Part shown: positions 6,135 through 13,201 of the stretch, one piece after another | Layout: each line of letters begins with the position of its first letter | Position numbering within the stretch: the first letter of the stretch is position 1 | Assembly (NCBI GenBank): GCA_937951895.1 | Contig: CALFER010000044.1 | Coordinates: 1 to 13,201 of the forward strand | Source: an uncultured bacterium | GTDB taxonomy: Bacteria; CSSED10-310; CALFER01 | DNA: 13,201 bases | Reading direction: 5' to 3' | Translations under genes and position numbers: made by a program | The notes under the pieces: model-generated | The model's database searches: none | What the model was told of the DNA's origin: nothing | Seen by the model: the letters and a program-made list of their open reading frames with translations, nothing else

Positions 6135-7514
6135 ATGAAAAATCGTATCGCCGACATCATCAGCAAGTATAAAAAGCAATGCGATCTGATCGAGATCCGT
6201 GTCGAGGAGTTCAACCGGACCGAAATCGCGATTCGGGGACCGCGGATCGAGATGCTCCGGGAAGCGCAGGAACTCGGAGGCGCTATCCGCGTCTATTTGA
6301 AAGGCGGCATGGGATTCATGTCGTTCAATGATCTCTCCGTGATGGACTCCGCCGCCCGAAAGGCGATCGATCAGGCCCGGATCGCCGGTCGCTCCCGAAC
6401 GGTTCTGGCCGATGTACCGGTCGTCCGGGACGATTACCGCGCACCGATCGACCGGGATCCCCGTGACGTCCCCCTCCCGAAAAAGCTCGAGATTCTGAAG
6501 CAGTACAACGACATGATCCTGAATTACGATTCACGGATCATCCTGTCATCGATCCGCTACCGCGACGAATTCAAGGTGTCGTGGTTCGCCAATTCGGAAG
6601 GGTCCGATATTCGCCAGGAACGTCTCGATATCGGCTGCAATTTCGCCGCACGAGCCGGTGATGCGTCCGGTTCGCAGATGGCGCATGTCGGCACGGGCAG
6701 CTCGAGAAGCTTCGATGTGGTGATGCACCGCGAGGATGAATTGCGGGAGGCGTGCGGTCGGGCCGTCGAGTTACTCGGCGCGCCGACGATCAGGGGCGGT
6801 AAATACACCGTCGTCATCGATCCGCATCTCGCGGGCACCTTCGTCCACGAGGCATTCGGACACTCCAGCGAAGCCGAAAAGGTCTATGAAAATGAACATC
6901 TTGCCGAGTTGATGAAGATCGGCGCGGCATTCGGCTCACCGGTTCTCAACATCTACGACAGCGGCATCACGGAAGGCAGCCGGGGGTTTGTGAAGTATGA
7001 CGAGGAAGGCGTGGCGGCGCGTCACACCGAACTGATCCGCGACGGCATTCTGGTCGGCCGTCTGCACACACGCGAAACGGCGGGAAAAATGAAGGAAGCG
7101 GCAACCGGAAGTGCCCGTGCGGTGGATTACCGATATCCACCGGTTCCGCGCATGCGCAATACCTGCATCGCCCCCGGCCGATCCACGCTCGACGAGATGC
7201 TCGACGGAATCGAACTCGGAGTCTACGCCGCGGATGCACTCGGCGGCCAATCCGAGGAAATGTTCACGTTCACGGCTGGGTATGGACGGATGATCCGCAA
7301 GGGTAAGCTGTGCGAACTGGTCAAGAACGTGACACTCTCCGGGAATCTCTTCACCACCCTCAAAGATATCGACATGGTCGGTTCGGACTTCAGACAACTC
7401 GAAAGCGGAGGGGGTTGCGGAAAAGGCGGCGGCCGCCTCTTCCAGTTCCCTCTGCCAACCGGCACCGGCGCTCCTCACATTCGGATTCAGAATGTCGTCA
7501 TCGGAGGAAATTGA
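6135..7514 (+). CDS. tldD: TldD metalloprotease (TldD/PmbA family)
   Basis: 459 residues from ATG 6135. An in-frame GTG at 6105 exists, but AAAGGAA at 6121-6127 is well placed (8 bases) for 6135. TldD is the zinc-bearing subunit of the TldD-TldE heterodimer, a cytoplasmic metallopeptidase that degrades or matures small peptides; in E. coli it acts on the microcin B17 leader and on CcdA. The signature HEAFGH is at residues 238-243 (His238, Glu239, His243). The late SGGGCGKGGG segment supplies the expected third metal ligand Cys428. The usual C-terminal GAPHIRIQNVVIGGN closes the fold. The length is normal for the family and nothing appears truncated. It is followed after one base by its partner gene, the standard arrangement. 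No precursor peptide gene is visible nearby, so a housekeeping role is the simplest reading. Confidence 0.95.
   Translation: MKNRIADIISKYKKQCDLIEIRVEEFNRTEIAIRGPRIEMLREAQELGGAIRVYLKGGMGFMSFNDLSVMDSAARKAIDQARIAGRSRTVLADVPVVRDDYRAPIDRDPRDVPLPKKLEILKQYNDMILNYDSRIILSSIRYRDEFKVSWFANSEGSDIRQERLDIGCNFAARAGDASGSQMAHVGTGSSRSFDVVMHREDELREACGRAVELLGAPTIRGGKYTVVIDPHLAGTFVHEAFGHSSEAEKVYENEHLAELMKIGAAFGSPVLNIYDSGITEGSRGFVKYDEEGVAARHTELIRDGILVGRLHTRETAGKMKEAATGSARAVDYRYPPVPRMRNTCIAPGRSTLDEMLDGIELGVYAADALGGQSEEMFTFTAGYGRMIRKGKLCELVKNVTLSGNLFTTLKDIDMVGSDFRQLESGGGCGKGGGRLFQFPLPTGTGAPHIRIQNVVIGGN
7503..7507 (+). promoter_or_regulatory. Ribosome binding site GGAGG deciding the tldE start
   Basis: GGAGG at 7503-7507 stands 8 bases before ATG 7516 and overlaps the last codons of tldD. 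The in-frame ATG at 7492 lies before the site, so 7516 is the preferred start. Confidence 0.75.
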
Positions 7515-7515
7515 C

Positions 7516-8859
7516 ATGCGCGACCTGTTCAACCGCCTAATAAAACTCACCGATCACGCCGAACTGTTCGGACTTGATTCCACGATCGACCTGATCGGTT
7601 TCGAGAACAACCGCTTGAAGAGTCTGAACACCCTCGCGTCCCGCGGTGTCGCCATCCGCGCCATATCGAAAAACCGGATGGGTCAGGCCTATGCGTCCGA
7701 TCTGCGCGATCCCGACACCCTGGCCGCTCGCGTGGCGGAACTCGCGACACTGGGCGATCCTCCCGAATTCGATTTCGCTCCGGCCGCACCCCTCACCCAT
7801 GTCCCGCTCGTCGACCCGGCTCTCGAATCCATGAGTATCGAATCGCTCACGACGCTTGCTCAGGAGGCGATCGACACGGTGCGGCAATCGGATCCCGCCG
7901 CGCTGGTGCATTTTCTGGGTGAGCGGACGCTTGAGCGGATCACCGTGATGACATCGACCGGCGCGGATTATGCCTATGACCGGTTATACTTCACCGGCGC
8001 TCTCTCGGTCGAACGCGTCGAAGGCCGCAACATCGTTCAGCTCGCCAAATATCACAAGGGTATCCGTTGTCCGCGATCGCTGGAACCTCTCGCCCGCGAC
8101 ATCGCCGCTGATCTCGCGCTGGCCCGGCAGACCCGCCCGTTCAACCCCGGAAAACTCGACGTCATTTTCGCTCCCGCAGCTCTCGCGGACGTCCTCATGG
8201 CCTTCACAGGCGGGATCGATGCCGAAATGGTCGCCCGGAAAGTCAGCCCCCTCCACGATAAACTCGGCCAGTCGATCCTGGATCCCCGCATCACCATTCT
8301 GGACGATCCGTTCCACCCCGACGGTATTTTCTCGGCGCCCTTCGATGATGAGGGGACGGTCACGCGCCGAAAAGCGATCGTCGAGCGGGGCGTGCTGAAG
8401 GAGTTCATCGGCGATCGAAAATCCTGCACACGACTCGGCATTGCCCCGACCGGCAACGGTTTCCGTCTGACCCCGTTCGATCTGTACAAGACATACTCGC
8501 AGGGCATCAGCGCCGATACGACGAATCTCGTGATCGAACCCGGCACCACACCGGTAGACGAACTGCGCTCGAAAGTCGGCTCGGGGATCGAAGTCCATCA
8601 GATCAACGGCATTCTGCTCGGCGACCTGATCTCCGGTGATTTCTCGGGAAGTCTCGAAGTCGCCTACCGGATCGACGGCGGTCAGAGAGTCGGACGGATC
8701 AAGGATGCAATGATTTCGGGAAATTTCTTCGATATCTTCCGGAATCAACTGATCGATCTCAGCAGCGAGCGATCCTGGAGCGGCACGTTCGGCGGCTGCT
8801 CGGGCGCGTTCCTCCTGCCCTATATCGCTCTCGAAGGAATCGACATCGCCGGGGCCTGA
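7516..8859 (+). CDS. tldE: TldE/PmbA, metal-free partner of TldD
   Basis: 447 residues, starting one base after the tldD stop. It belongs to the same family as TldD but lacks HExxxH. The matching stretch reads APAALADVLMAFTGG, as in TldE/PmbA proteins, which form the barrel-like heterodimer with TldD without binding zinc. Family marks include DPRITILDDP, FDDEGTVTRR, ERGVLKEFIGDRKSCTRLG, NLVIEPG and the closing GDFSGSLEVAYRIDGG with ISGNFFDI. The length is normal and the frame intact. It works with TldD in the cytoplasm on short or unfolded peptides. The gene is followed by a GC-rich hairpin at 8849-8869, then by the converging end of the large secreted-protein gene. Confidence 0.94.
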   Translation: MRDLFNRLIKLTDHAELFGLDSTIDLIGFENNRLKSLNTLASRGVAIRAISKNRMGQAYASDLRDPDTLAARVAELATLGDPPEFDFAPAAPLTHVPLVDPALESMSIESLTTLAQEAIDTVRQSDPAALVHFLGERTLERITVMTSTGADYAYDRLYFTGALSVERVEGRNIVQLAKYHKGIRCPRSLEPLARDIAADLALARQTRPFNPGKLDVIFAPAALADVLMAFTGGIDAEMVARKVSPLHDKLGQSILDPRITILDDPFHPDGIFSAPFDDEGTVTRRKAIVERGVLKEFIGDRKSCTRLGIAPTGNGFRLTPFDLYKTYSQGISADTTNLVIEPGTTPVDELRSKVGSGIEVHQINGILLGDLISGDFSGSLEVAYRIDGGQRVGRIKDAMISGNFFDIFRNQLIDLSSERSWSGTFGGCSGAFLLPYIALEGIDIAGA

Positions 8860-8869
8860 TCGGCCCCGG
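8849..8869 (+). terminator. GC-rich hairpin at the tldE 3' end (possible weak terminator)
   Basis: The arms CCGGGGCC (8849-8856) and GGCCCCGG (8862-8869) pair perfectly over 8 bp around a 5-base loop that includes the tldE stop codon. Downstream there is only a weak T stretch (CCGTTTATC), so termination may be partial. It sits between two converging genes and has no T-run on the minus strand. Confidence 0.4.
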
Positions 8870-8904
8870 GATATCCGTTTATCGAACTCGACAGGCGCGA
8901 CGGC

Positions 8905-11900
8905 TCAGTTCGCCGCGAGATATCCGAACTCCGAGAAATCGACGAATACGAGCTCCCGTGTATCCGGGGTGCGCAGAGTCGTTAAGATCGCATATTGTCC
9001 AGCAGGTTCCACTCCAATGAACGTATGTTCGAGCAGTCTTCCGGCAACATCCAGCTTTTCCGGAATGCGGATCGCCACGGGTGCAACCAGATCCACCGTC
9101 TGCGAGCCGTTGACCACGAGCGCGATTTCAAGAATGCGATCGACACCCTCTCCGGTATTGATCGCCTCGATCGCCAGACTCACCGTCTCACCGGTCCGGT
9201 ATCCGCTCCGATCGGCGCACGTTCGGATCTCGACCGCCGTGCGATCCGCATCCGGCACCCCCGCAATCGTCCGCGACCAAGATCGGTTTCCATCGCCGCC
9301 GACCATGACCAGCCGGTAAAAATATGGAGTACCGTTCACGGCATCCCGATCGATGTACCGGTATTCCTGTTTCGAAAAACTCGTGCCGGCACCGGGAATC
9401 AGCGTCGGATTGATCCGGTTGAATCCACCGGTGAAGGTGTTCGACCGGTACAGATCGAATCCGATATTGTTGATCTCGGTCACCGTCACCCAATCGAGCT
9501 GCACTGCGGCATCCAGGCCACTCGATCTGAATGACGCCAGCTCAACCGGAACGATGAAATCGACTTGAGTATAGTCGTACGGGTCGCACTCCTCCGGCTG
9601 AGTTCCGAACGTCATGACATAAACCGGATAGGTGATCGCTTCGAGACCCGTCGTGTCCCAGTAAGCGGTGGCGATGTCGAGGTTGCCTGCCCGGATGTTG
9701 TTGATAAAGGCTGGTTCACCGATCAGGATCGGGTTCGGATCGTCGCCGGGATCCAGAGGCGTCGATTCATAGGCAAAATAGACCGTTGTCGAATCGACAT
9801 CCAACGTACCCGTGTTCCGCACGATTGCGCTCACAGTCACGATTTCACCGGGCTGCGGAGCGCCGGGATCGAATGATAATTCGTATGAGTTGATCGTCAG
9901 TTCGCTGCAAGACGGCGTTGCTGTCGGAGACGGAGGAACCTCGGTCGGCGTGACGGTGGGTTGAGGCGTTTCGGTCGGTCGAGGGGTATCGGTCGGTAGC
10001 GGCGTTGGAGTATATGTCGGCGATGATGTCGGAGAGGGTGAAGGCGTAGAAGTCTGTGTCGCTGTCGGTGTGGCGGTTGCGGTCGCTGTTGGAGTCGGTG
10101 TCCGGGTCGCCGTCGCAGTCGGCACTGGAGTCGCCGTGAAAGTTGGAGTCGGAGTCTGTGTTGGCGTATCGGTCGGTACCGGAGTCAGAGTCGGTGTATC
10201 GGTCGGAATCGGTGTGAAGGTCGATGTTGCTGTCGGGGTCGGCGAGGGGATCAGGAGTTCGCCGCACAGGTTGAACGCGAAGTCCTGCTGCGACAGTTCG
10301 AACGCCTCCTGTGCGCTGGACCAGCCCGCCGGGTATCCGAAAAATCCACTGGGATTCAACACCTGGGCATCGTATCCATTGATCGATTCCGACAGATGTC
10401 GGCCGAACTGGAAACACGACACAATGCTCATCTCGGGATAGCACACCACCCAGAAAGTGCCTGCAGGCAGTTCGACGGGTGTTTCAAACTGAATCGTCAC
10501 ATCCGACAGATACCCGCCACTGCCGGTCGACAGGACCACATGCGGATCGTCCATCGGAGCGGAGAACCCGAAAATCTCGCCGCCGTTGACCGGATCGCCC
10601 GCCGGGACTCCCCCGTTGTCCGCATAGATGTAAAAATGGATCGCATCGGCGCAGCTCAGATCTCCTCCGGTATTGTAGGTGTTGCCCGGGAAGAAGACGG
10701 AAGCGATGCGCGAGGGATAAAGCGAGGTGAAATCATCGGCTATGTAGGTATCGAATTGATCGAATGCCGACTCGAAATCCTGGTCGATGTAAACGCTCAG
10801 ATCCGAACCCACGGGCTGATCCCAGAAATTCTGGCACGGAGCGGGGGTAACGGTCGGCAGAACGGTCGGTGTCGTGGTCGGTGTCGTGGTCGGTGTCGTG
10901 GTCGGTTCAAGAGTCGGCGTATCGGTCGGAACCGGACTGTCGGTTGGTGTCGGAGTGGGGGTATCCGCAAGGCATGGATTCGAGATACCCACACTGGGAG
11001 CGAACAGCGCGAATGTATCCGTGTTCCGGAATCCGCCGCTGCCGTTCGGGCATCGCTGCATCGACTGGATCCCGGCCTGGGACGATCCGTTCTCGTCCAC
11101 CTGCGGCTGGCCGGCGTTGAGCAGGATGAGGAGGCCCGGGTCGTCGGCATCGGAGGTATCGTAGACGAGGGCATCGATGAGGTTGACCAGTGTCACCGGC
11201 GTGTTGTTGGGGAAATCCGAGTCACTCCCGGAATAGATGGCCGCGGCATCCTGGCCGTTCTGGAGCCAGCCTCCGGAACCCGGTGACAGCTCGATATCCG
11301 TCCCCATTCCAGTCGACCCGATCGTGAAATAACCCTGGCTGTTGGTGGAATAGCCGTCGAGATCGATCGCGAGATAGCTCAGGTCGTTGGAGCCGTTATA
11401 GAGCACGACGACCAGTCCGTCGAGGCTGACCGAGGTTCCGGTCGGATTGAACAGCTCGATGAACTCCTGTGTATCGCTGCCGGTCTGATCGCAATCCAGT
11501 TCGTTGATCAACACCGTCACGGGAGTCGGCGTTGCGGTCGGTTCCGGAGTATCGGTCGGTGTCGCGGTGGGTGTTGCGGTCGCGAGCGCCGTGAACTGGA
11601 GTTTTTCACAGCCGGTTTCCTTGTTCCAGGACTGCCCCCCTGCACGGAGAGCCGCCAGTGTGACGGGATCGAAGGCGACATTGGAGGTATCGTAATTGAA
11701 GTTGAGATTCGGTCCGAAGATCCATGCGCCGTTGTAGAAATACTCCGTGGTGCTTTTGCCTTTGCCGAGAGACCCCATGCCGCCGACTGCCCAGAGATGT
11801 GAACCGTCGAAGAAAGCGCCATGCCCGGATCGGGATTCATTCATGTCCGCGATCGTGTCCCAGAGGCCTGTTTCGGGATCGAGGCGCTGTACGGTCGCGA

Positions 11901-13038
11901 TGGCTCCTGTTGAAGACTGGATGCCGCCGACGAGATAGATATACGTATCGTCGGTCGCGACCGCCGCGGCGAACACATCCGTTGGAGGCACCGTGCCGCT
12001 GGTCCACTGGTCGTTTGCGATATCATACATGTAGTGAACATTGTTGAATCCGCCCAGGACGTGAATAAACTGACCGAATGCGCATACGGCATGCATGTAA
12101 CTTGCGCCCGGCATCGGCGCGAGAATCGAAATCGAGTTTGCGGAGGGGTCAAAACGCTGCAGCATGGCGATCTCTCCGCTGCTATTGTCATATCCTCCGG
12201 GAACATAGATGTAGTTACCGACTCCGACTGCCCCGGAGTCGGTCACCGGGATTGTCAGGCCGGTGCGAGGCGTCCATGTGTCGGTGGTGATATCGTACTC
12301 TTCGATCGGCGGGTCCGCTTTTACCCCATCGGTGGGCATCGCCGTGCCTCCGACACAATAGAACTTCCCGGATCCCGGGCAGAAAACGGTCGTGCTGCCG
12401 GGTCGGTCATAAGTCAGAGAAGAAACCACCTCCCATGCACCCCATGACGGGTTGGGTGGTTGAGTCGGAGTCGGTGTCGGGTCATTTGTACCGTAAATCC
12501 GGATCGCATCGATATGGCAATCGCTGCCGTAGTCCGAGATTCCGAGAAAACCGATATGAATTGCCGACAATCCTTCCACGATCGCAGACACCATATGCGA
12601 TTTCCATTCATCCGACCCATCATACCGCTTGATTGATGCACCGGCATCGCCCCAGGATGTTCCGCCATCCGTTGAAATCTGGAATTGAATGCGATCCAGG
12701 GCGGAGTATTGCGTATCGTGATACATCGAGAGTTCGACCCGGAGCATGGAGTAGCCCGTGCAATCGAGCGATGTCAGATATTCGAGCCGACTGGATTCGC
12801 TGTTATAGGTATCATAGGAGTTGAAAATGGCGAGACCCTCGTTGGGGGGAGTTACACCCGATGGATTTCGGGTTTCCGCACCCCACAACCAGTCCCCGTC
12901 GGTGCCATCCACATCCGTCACCGACCAGCCGGTCAGGTCGGTGGTAAAATCCTCGGTCAACAGCAATGTCTGGCCCATGACCGGGCATCCTGCTGCAAGA
13001 ATGAAAAAAATCGATACGGATATCACTCTGCTCTTCAT
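8905..13038 (-). CDS. Large modular secreted protein: jelly-roll-like, kelch, lamin-tail, CARDB and FN3-like domains on Thr-Pro stalks
   Basis: 1377 residues from ATG 13036-13038; an ATG at 13068 would put ten charged residues before the signal peptide, so 13038 is preferred (G-rich ribosome site just upstream). The signal peptide spans about 1-22. LAAGC within it could be a lipobox, but L is at -4 rather than -3, so signal peptidase I cleavage near VMGQ is equally possible. Domains: jelly-roll/MAM-like 24-182; kelch propeller ~197-483 with GG-paired blades (YCVGG, YVPGG, HVLGG, YLVGG, WAVGG); Thr-Pro stalk 484-507; lamin-tail domain 507-690 (LINELDCDQ, EFIELFNPTG); stalk 692-731; unrecognised beta domain 732-931; long stalk 931-1042; CARDB-like 1043-1160; FN3-like 1161-1264 (PVELASF, NNIGFDLYRS); C-terminal beta domain 1265-1377. 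No enzymatic motif or C-terminal anchor is visible. It is probably a surface adhesion or display protein. Confidence 0.9.
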   Translation of the reverse strand: MKSRVISVSIFFILAAGCPVMGQTLLLTEDFTTDLTGWSVTDVDGTDGDWLWGAETRNPSGVTPPNEGLAIFNSYDTYNSESSRLEYLTSLDCTGYSMLRVELSMYHDTQYSALDRIQFQISTDGGTSWGDAGASIKRYDGSDEWKSHMVSAIVEGLSAIHIGFLGISDYGSDCHIDAIRIYGTNDPTPTPTQPPNPSWGAWEVVSSLTYDRPGSTTVFCPGSGKFYCVGGTAMPTDGVKADPPIEEYDITTDTWTPRTGLTIPVTDSGAVGVGNYIYVPGGYDNSSGEIAMLQRFDPSANSISILAPMPGASYMHAVCAFGQFIHVLGGFNNVHYMYDIANDQWTSGTVPPTDVFAAAVATDDTYIYLVGGIQSSTGAIATVQRLDPETGLWDTIADMNESRSGHGAFFDGSHLWAVGGMGSLGKGKSTTEYFYNGAWIFGPNLNFNYDTSNVAFDPVTLAALRAGGQSWNKETGCEKLQFTALATATPTATPTDTPEPTATPTPVTVLINELDCDQTGSDTQEFIELFNPTGTSVSLDGLVVVLYNGSNDLSYLAIDLDGYSTNSQGYFTIGSTGMGTDIELSPGSGGWLQNGQDAAAIYSGSDSDFPNNTPVTLVNLIDALVYDTSDADDPGLLILLNAGQPQVDENGSSQAGIQSMQRCPNGSGGFRNTDTFALFAPSVGISNPCLADTPTPTPTDSPVPTDTPTLEPTTTPTTTPTTTPTVLPTVTPAPCQNFWDQPVGSDLSVYIDQDFESAFDQFDTYIADDFTSLYPSRIASVFFPGNTYNTGGDLSCADAIHFYIYADNGGVPAGDPVNGGEIFGFSAPMDDPHVVLSTGSGGYLSDVTIQFETPVELPAGTFWVVCYPEMSIVSCFQFGRHLSESINGYDAQVLNPSGFFGYPAGWSSAQEAFELSQQDFAFNLCGELLIPSPTPTATSTFTPIPTDTPTLTPVPTDTPTQTPTPTFTATPVPTATATRTPTPTATATATPTATQTSTPSPSPTSSPTYTPTPLPTDTPRPTETPQPTVTPTEVPPSPTATPSCSELTINSYELSFDPGAPQPGEIVTVSAIVRNTGTLDVDSTTVYFAYESTPLDPGDDPNPILIGEPAFINNIRAGNLDIATAYWDTTGLEAITYPVYVMTFGTQPEECDPYDYTQVDFIVPVELASFRSSGLDAAVQLDWVTVTEINNIGFDLYRSNTFTGGFNRINPTLIPGAGTSFSKQEYRYIDRDAVNGTPYFYRLVMVGGDGNRSWSRTIAGVPDADRTAVEIRTCADRSGYRTGETVSLAIEAINTGEGVDRILEIALVVNGSQTVDLVAPVAIRIPEKLDVAGRLLEHTFIGVEPAGQYAILTTLRTPDTRELVFVDFSEFGYLAAN
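9912..10244. repeat. Degenerate hexamer-like repeat encoding the longest Thr-Pro stalk
   Basis: On the plus strand the stretch is a string of GTCGGAGTCGGTGTC-type units. On the minus strand it encodes about 110 residues rich in TP, TATP and TDTP. It links the unrecognised beta domain to the CARDB-like domain. Related but shorter stretches lie at 10845-10963, 11518-11588 and 12450-12488. Confidence 0.75.
10864..10906. repeat. 12-bp perfect tandem repeat in the second Thr-Pro stalk
   Basis: The unit GGTCGGTGTCGT occurs three times without error (10864-10875, 10876-10887, 10888-10899), plus 7 bases of a fourth. It encodes TTPT repeats on the minus strand. A gain or loss of one unit would change the stalk by four residues and keep the frame. 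Confidence 0.85.
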
Positions 13039-13107
13039 ATCCTCTTCCCCCTGATCCTGCGGTATCACGTGTCGCGTAAAGTCAATCTCTCCATTGATCT
13101 GCGTTGG

Positions 13108-13136
13108 ATTATACTTCAGCGAACATCAATTCGCAA
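13108..13136 (-). promoter_or_regulatory. Promoter of the large secreted-protein gene
   Basis: A perfect -10 TATAAT (13108-13113, minus strand) and TTGCGA (13131-13136, 4/6 of -35) are exactly 17 bases apart. The start would be near 13101, giving a leader of about 63 bases before the ATG at 13038. Confidence 0.65.
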
Positions 13137-13148
13137 TCTTCGCAGTCC

Positions 13149-13201
13149 CGGACACTGAGCTTGTCGAAGTGTCCGTAGAAGCGCGAAGCGCCCCGGACAC
13201 T
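13149..13201. repeat. Palindromic intergenic repeat, second copy cut by the window edge
   Basis: CGGACACT (13149-13156) and AGTGTCCG (13168-13175) are a perfect 8-bp inverted repeat. With its loop it contains the 15-mer CTGAGCTTGTCGAAG (13155-13169). A GCGC-GAA-GCGC stretch follows, then CCCGGACACT appears again up to 13201, 45 bases after the first copy. This looks like a REP-type array that continues beyond the window. Confidence 0.7.

Noticed and set aside
9912..10244. Possible CRISPR or satellite array in the GTCGGAGTCGGTGTC stretch
   Set aside because: Units are short, have no unique spacers, and are explained by Thr-Pro codons of the minus-strand gene.
10070..10441. Valine/glycine-rich frame (GVGVRVAVAVG type) that looks like a membrane protein
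   Set aside because: It is only the reverse complement of the Thr-Pro stalk coding sequence.
10396..11286. Plus-strand open frame of 296 codons opposite the large secreted protein
   Set aside because: It is antisense to the lamin-tail and stalk regions, and its Gly-Arg runs are the complement of the Thr-Pro repeat. No start signal or domain supports it.

Overview
The window looks like chromosomal DNA of an uncultured Gram-negative-type bacterium. It is G+C-rich except for the first ~600 bases. The secreted proteins have Thr-Pro stalks (TPTPTPT type), lamin-tail, kelch, CARDB and FN3-like modules, and a C-terminal sorting-like tail. This style is common in environmental lineages such as PVC/FCB-related candidate phyla and Chloroflexi. 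I cannot fix the phylum from the sequence alone. The standard genetic code fits throughout.

Layout: (a) 1-717 holds the decayed 3' part of a large serine recombinase. It runs into the 3' side of a minus-strand tRNA-Asn(GUU) gene at 603-675, which has its own promoter (700-728) and intrinsic terminator (556-589). (b) 736-1977, minus strand, encodes a secreted beta-propeller-like protein with a VPASG-helix-basic tail. (c) 1978-2231 is a divergent intergenic region with a candidate promoter on each strand. (d) 2232-6054, plus strand, is a two-gene, translationally coupled unit: a soluble Ser/Thr protein kinase with about nine TPR-like units, overlapping an envelope protein. The envelope protein has a carboxypeptidase-regulatory-like fold carrying a two-helix membrane insertion, followed by two tandem type IV pilin/pseudopilin-like globular domains. 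(e) 6135-8859, plus strand, is a tldD-tldE (pmbA) metallopeptidase pair separated by one base. (f) 8905-13038, minus strand, encodes a 1377-residue modular secreted protein transcribed toward tldE, with a near-consensus promoter at 13108-13136. (g) 13149-13201 holds a palindromic intergenic repeat whose second copy starts at the window edge.

The most unusual unit is the kinase/pseudopilin-like pair. A cytoplasmic non-RD kinase with a protein-interaction scaffold is coupled in translation to an envelope protein that joins a membrane hairpin to duplicated pilin-type heads. I infer a signalling link between the two, but nothing in the sequence proves it. The TldD/TldE pair is an ordinary housekeeping/peptide-processing pair, and no precursor peptide gene is visible beside it. 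The two flanking secreted proteins are cell-surface type and of unknown function.
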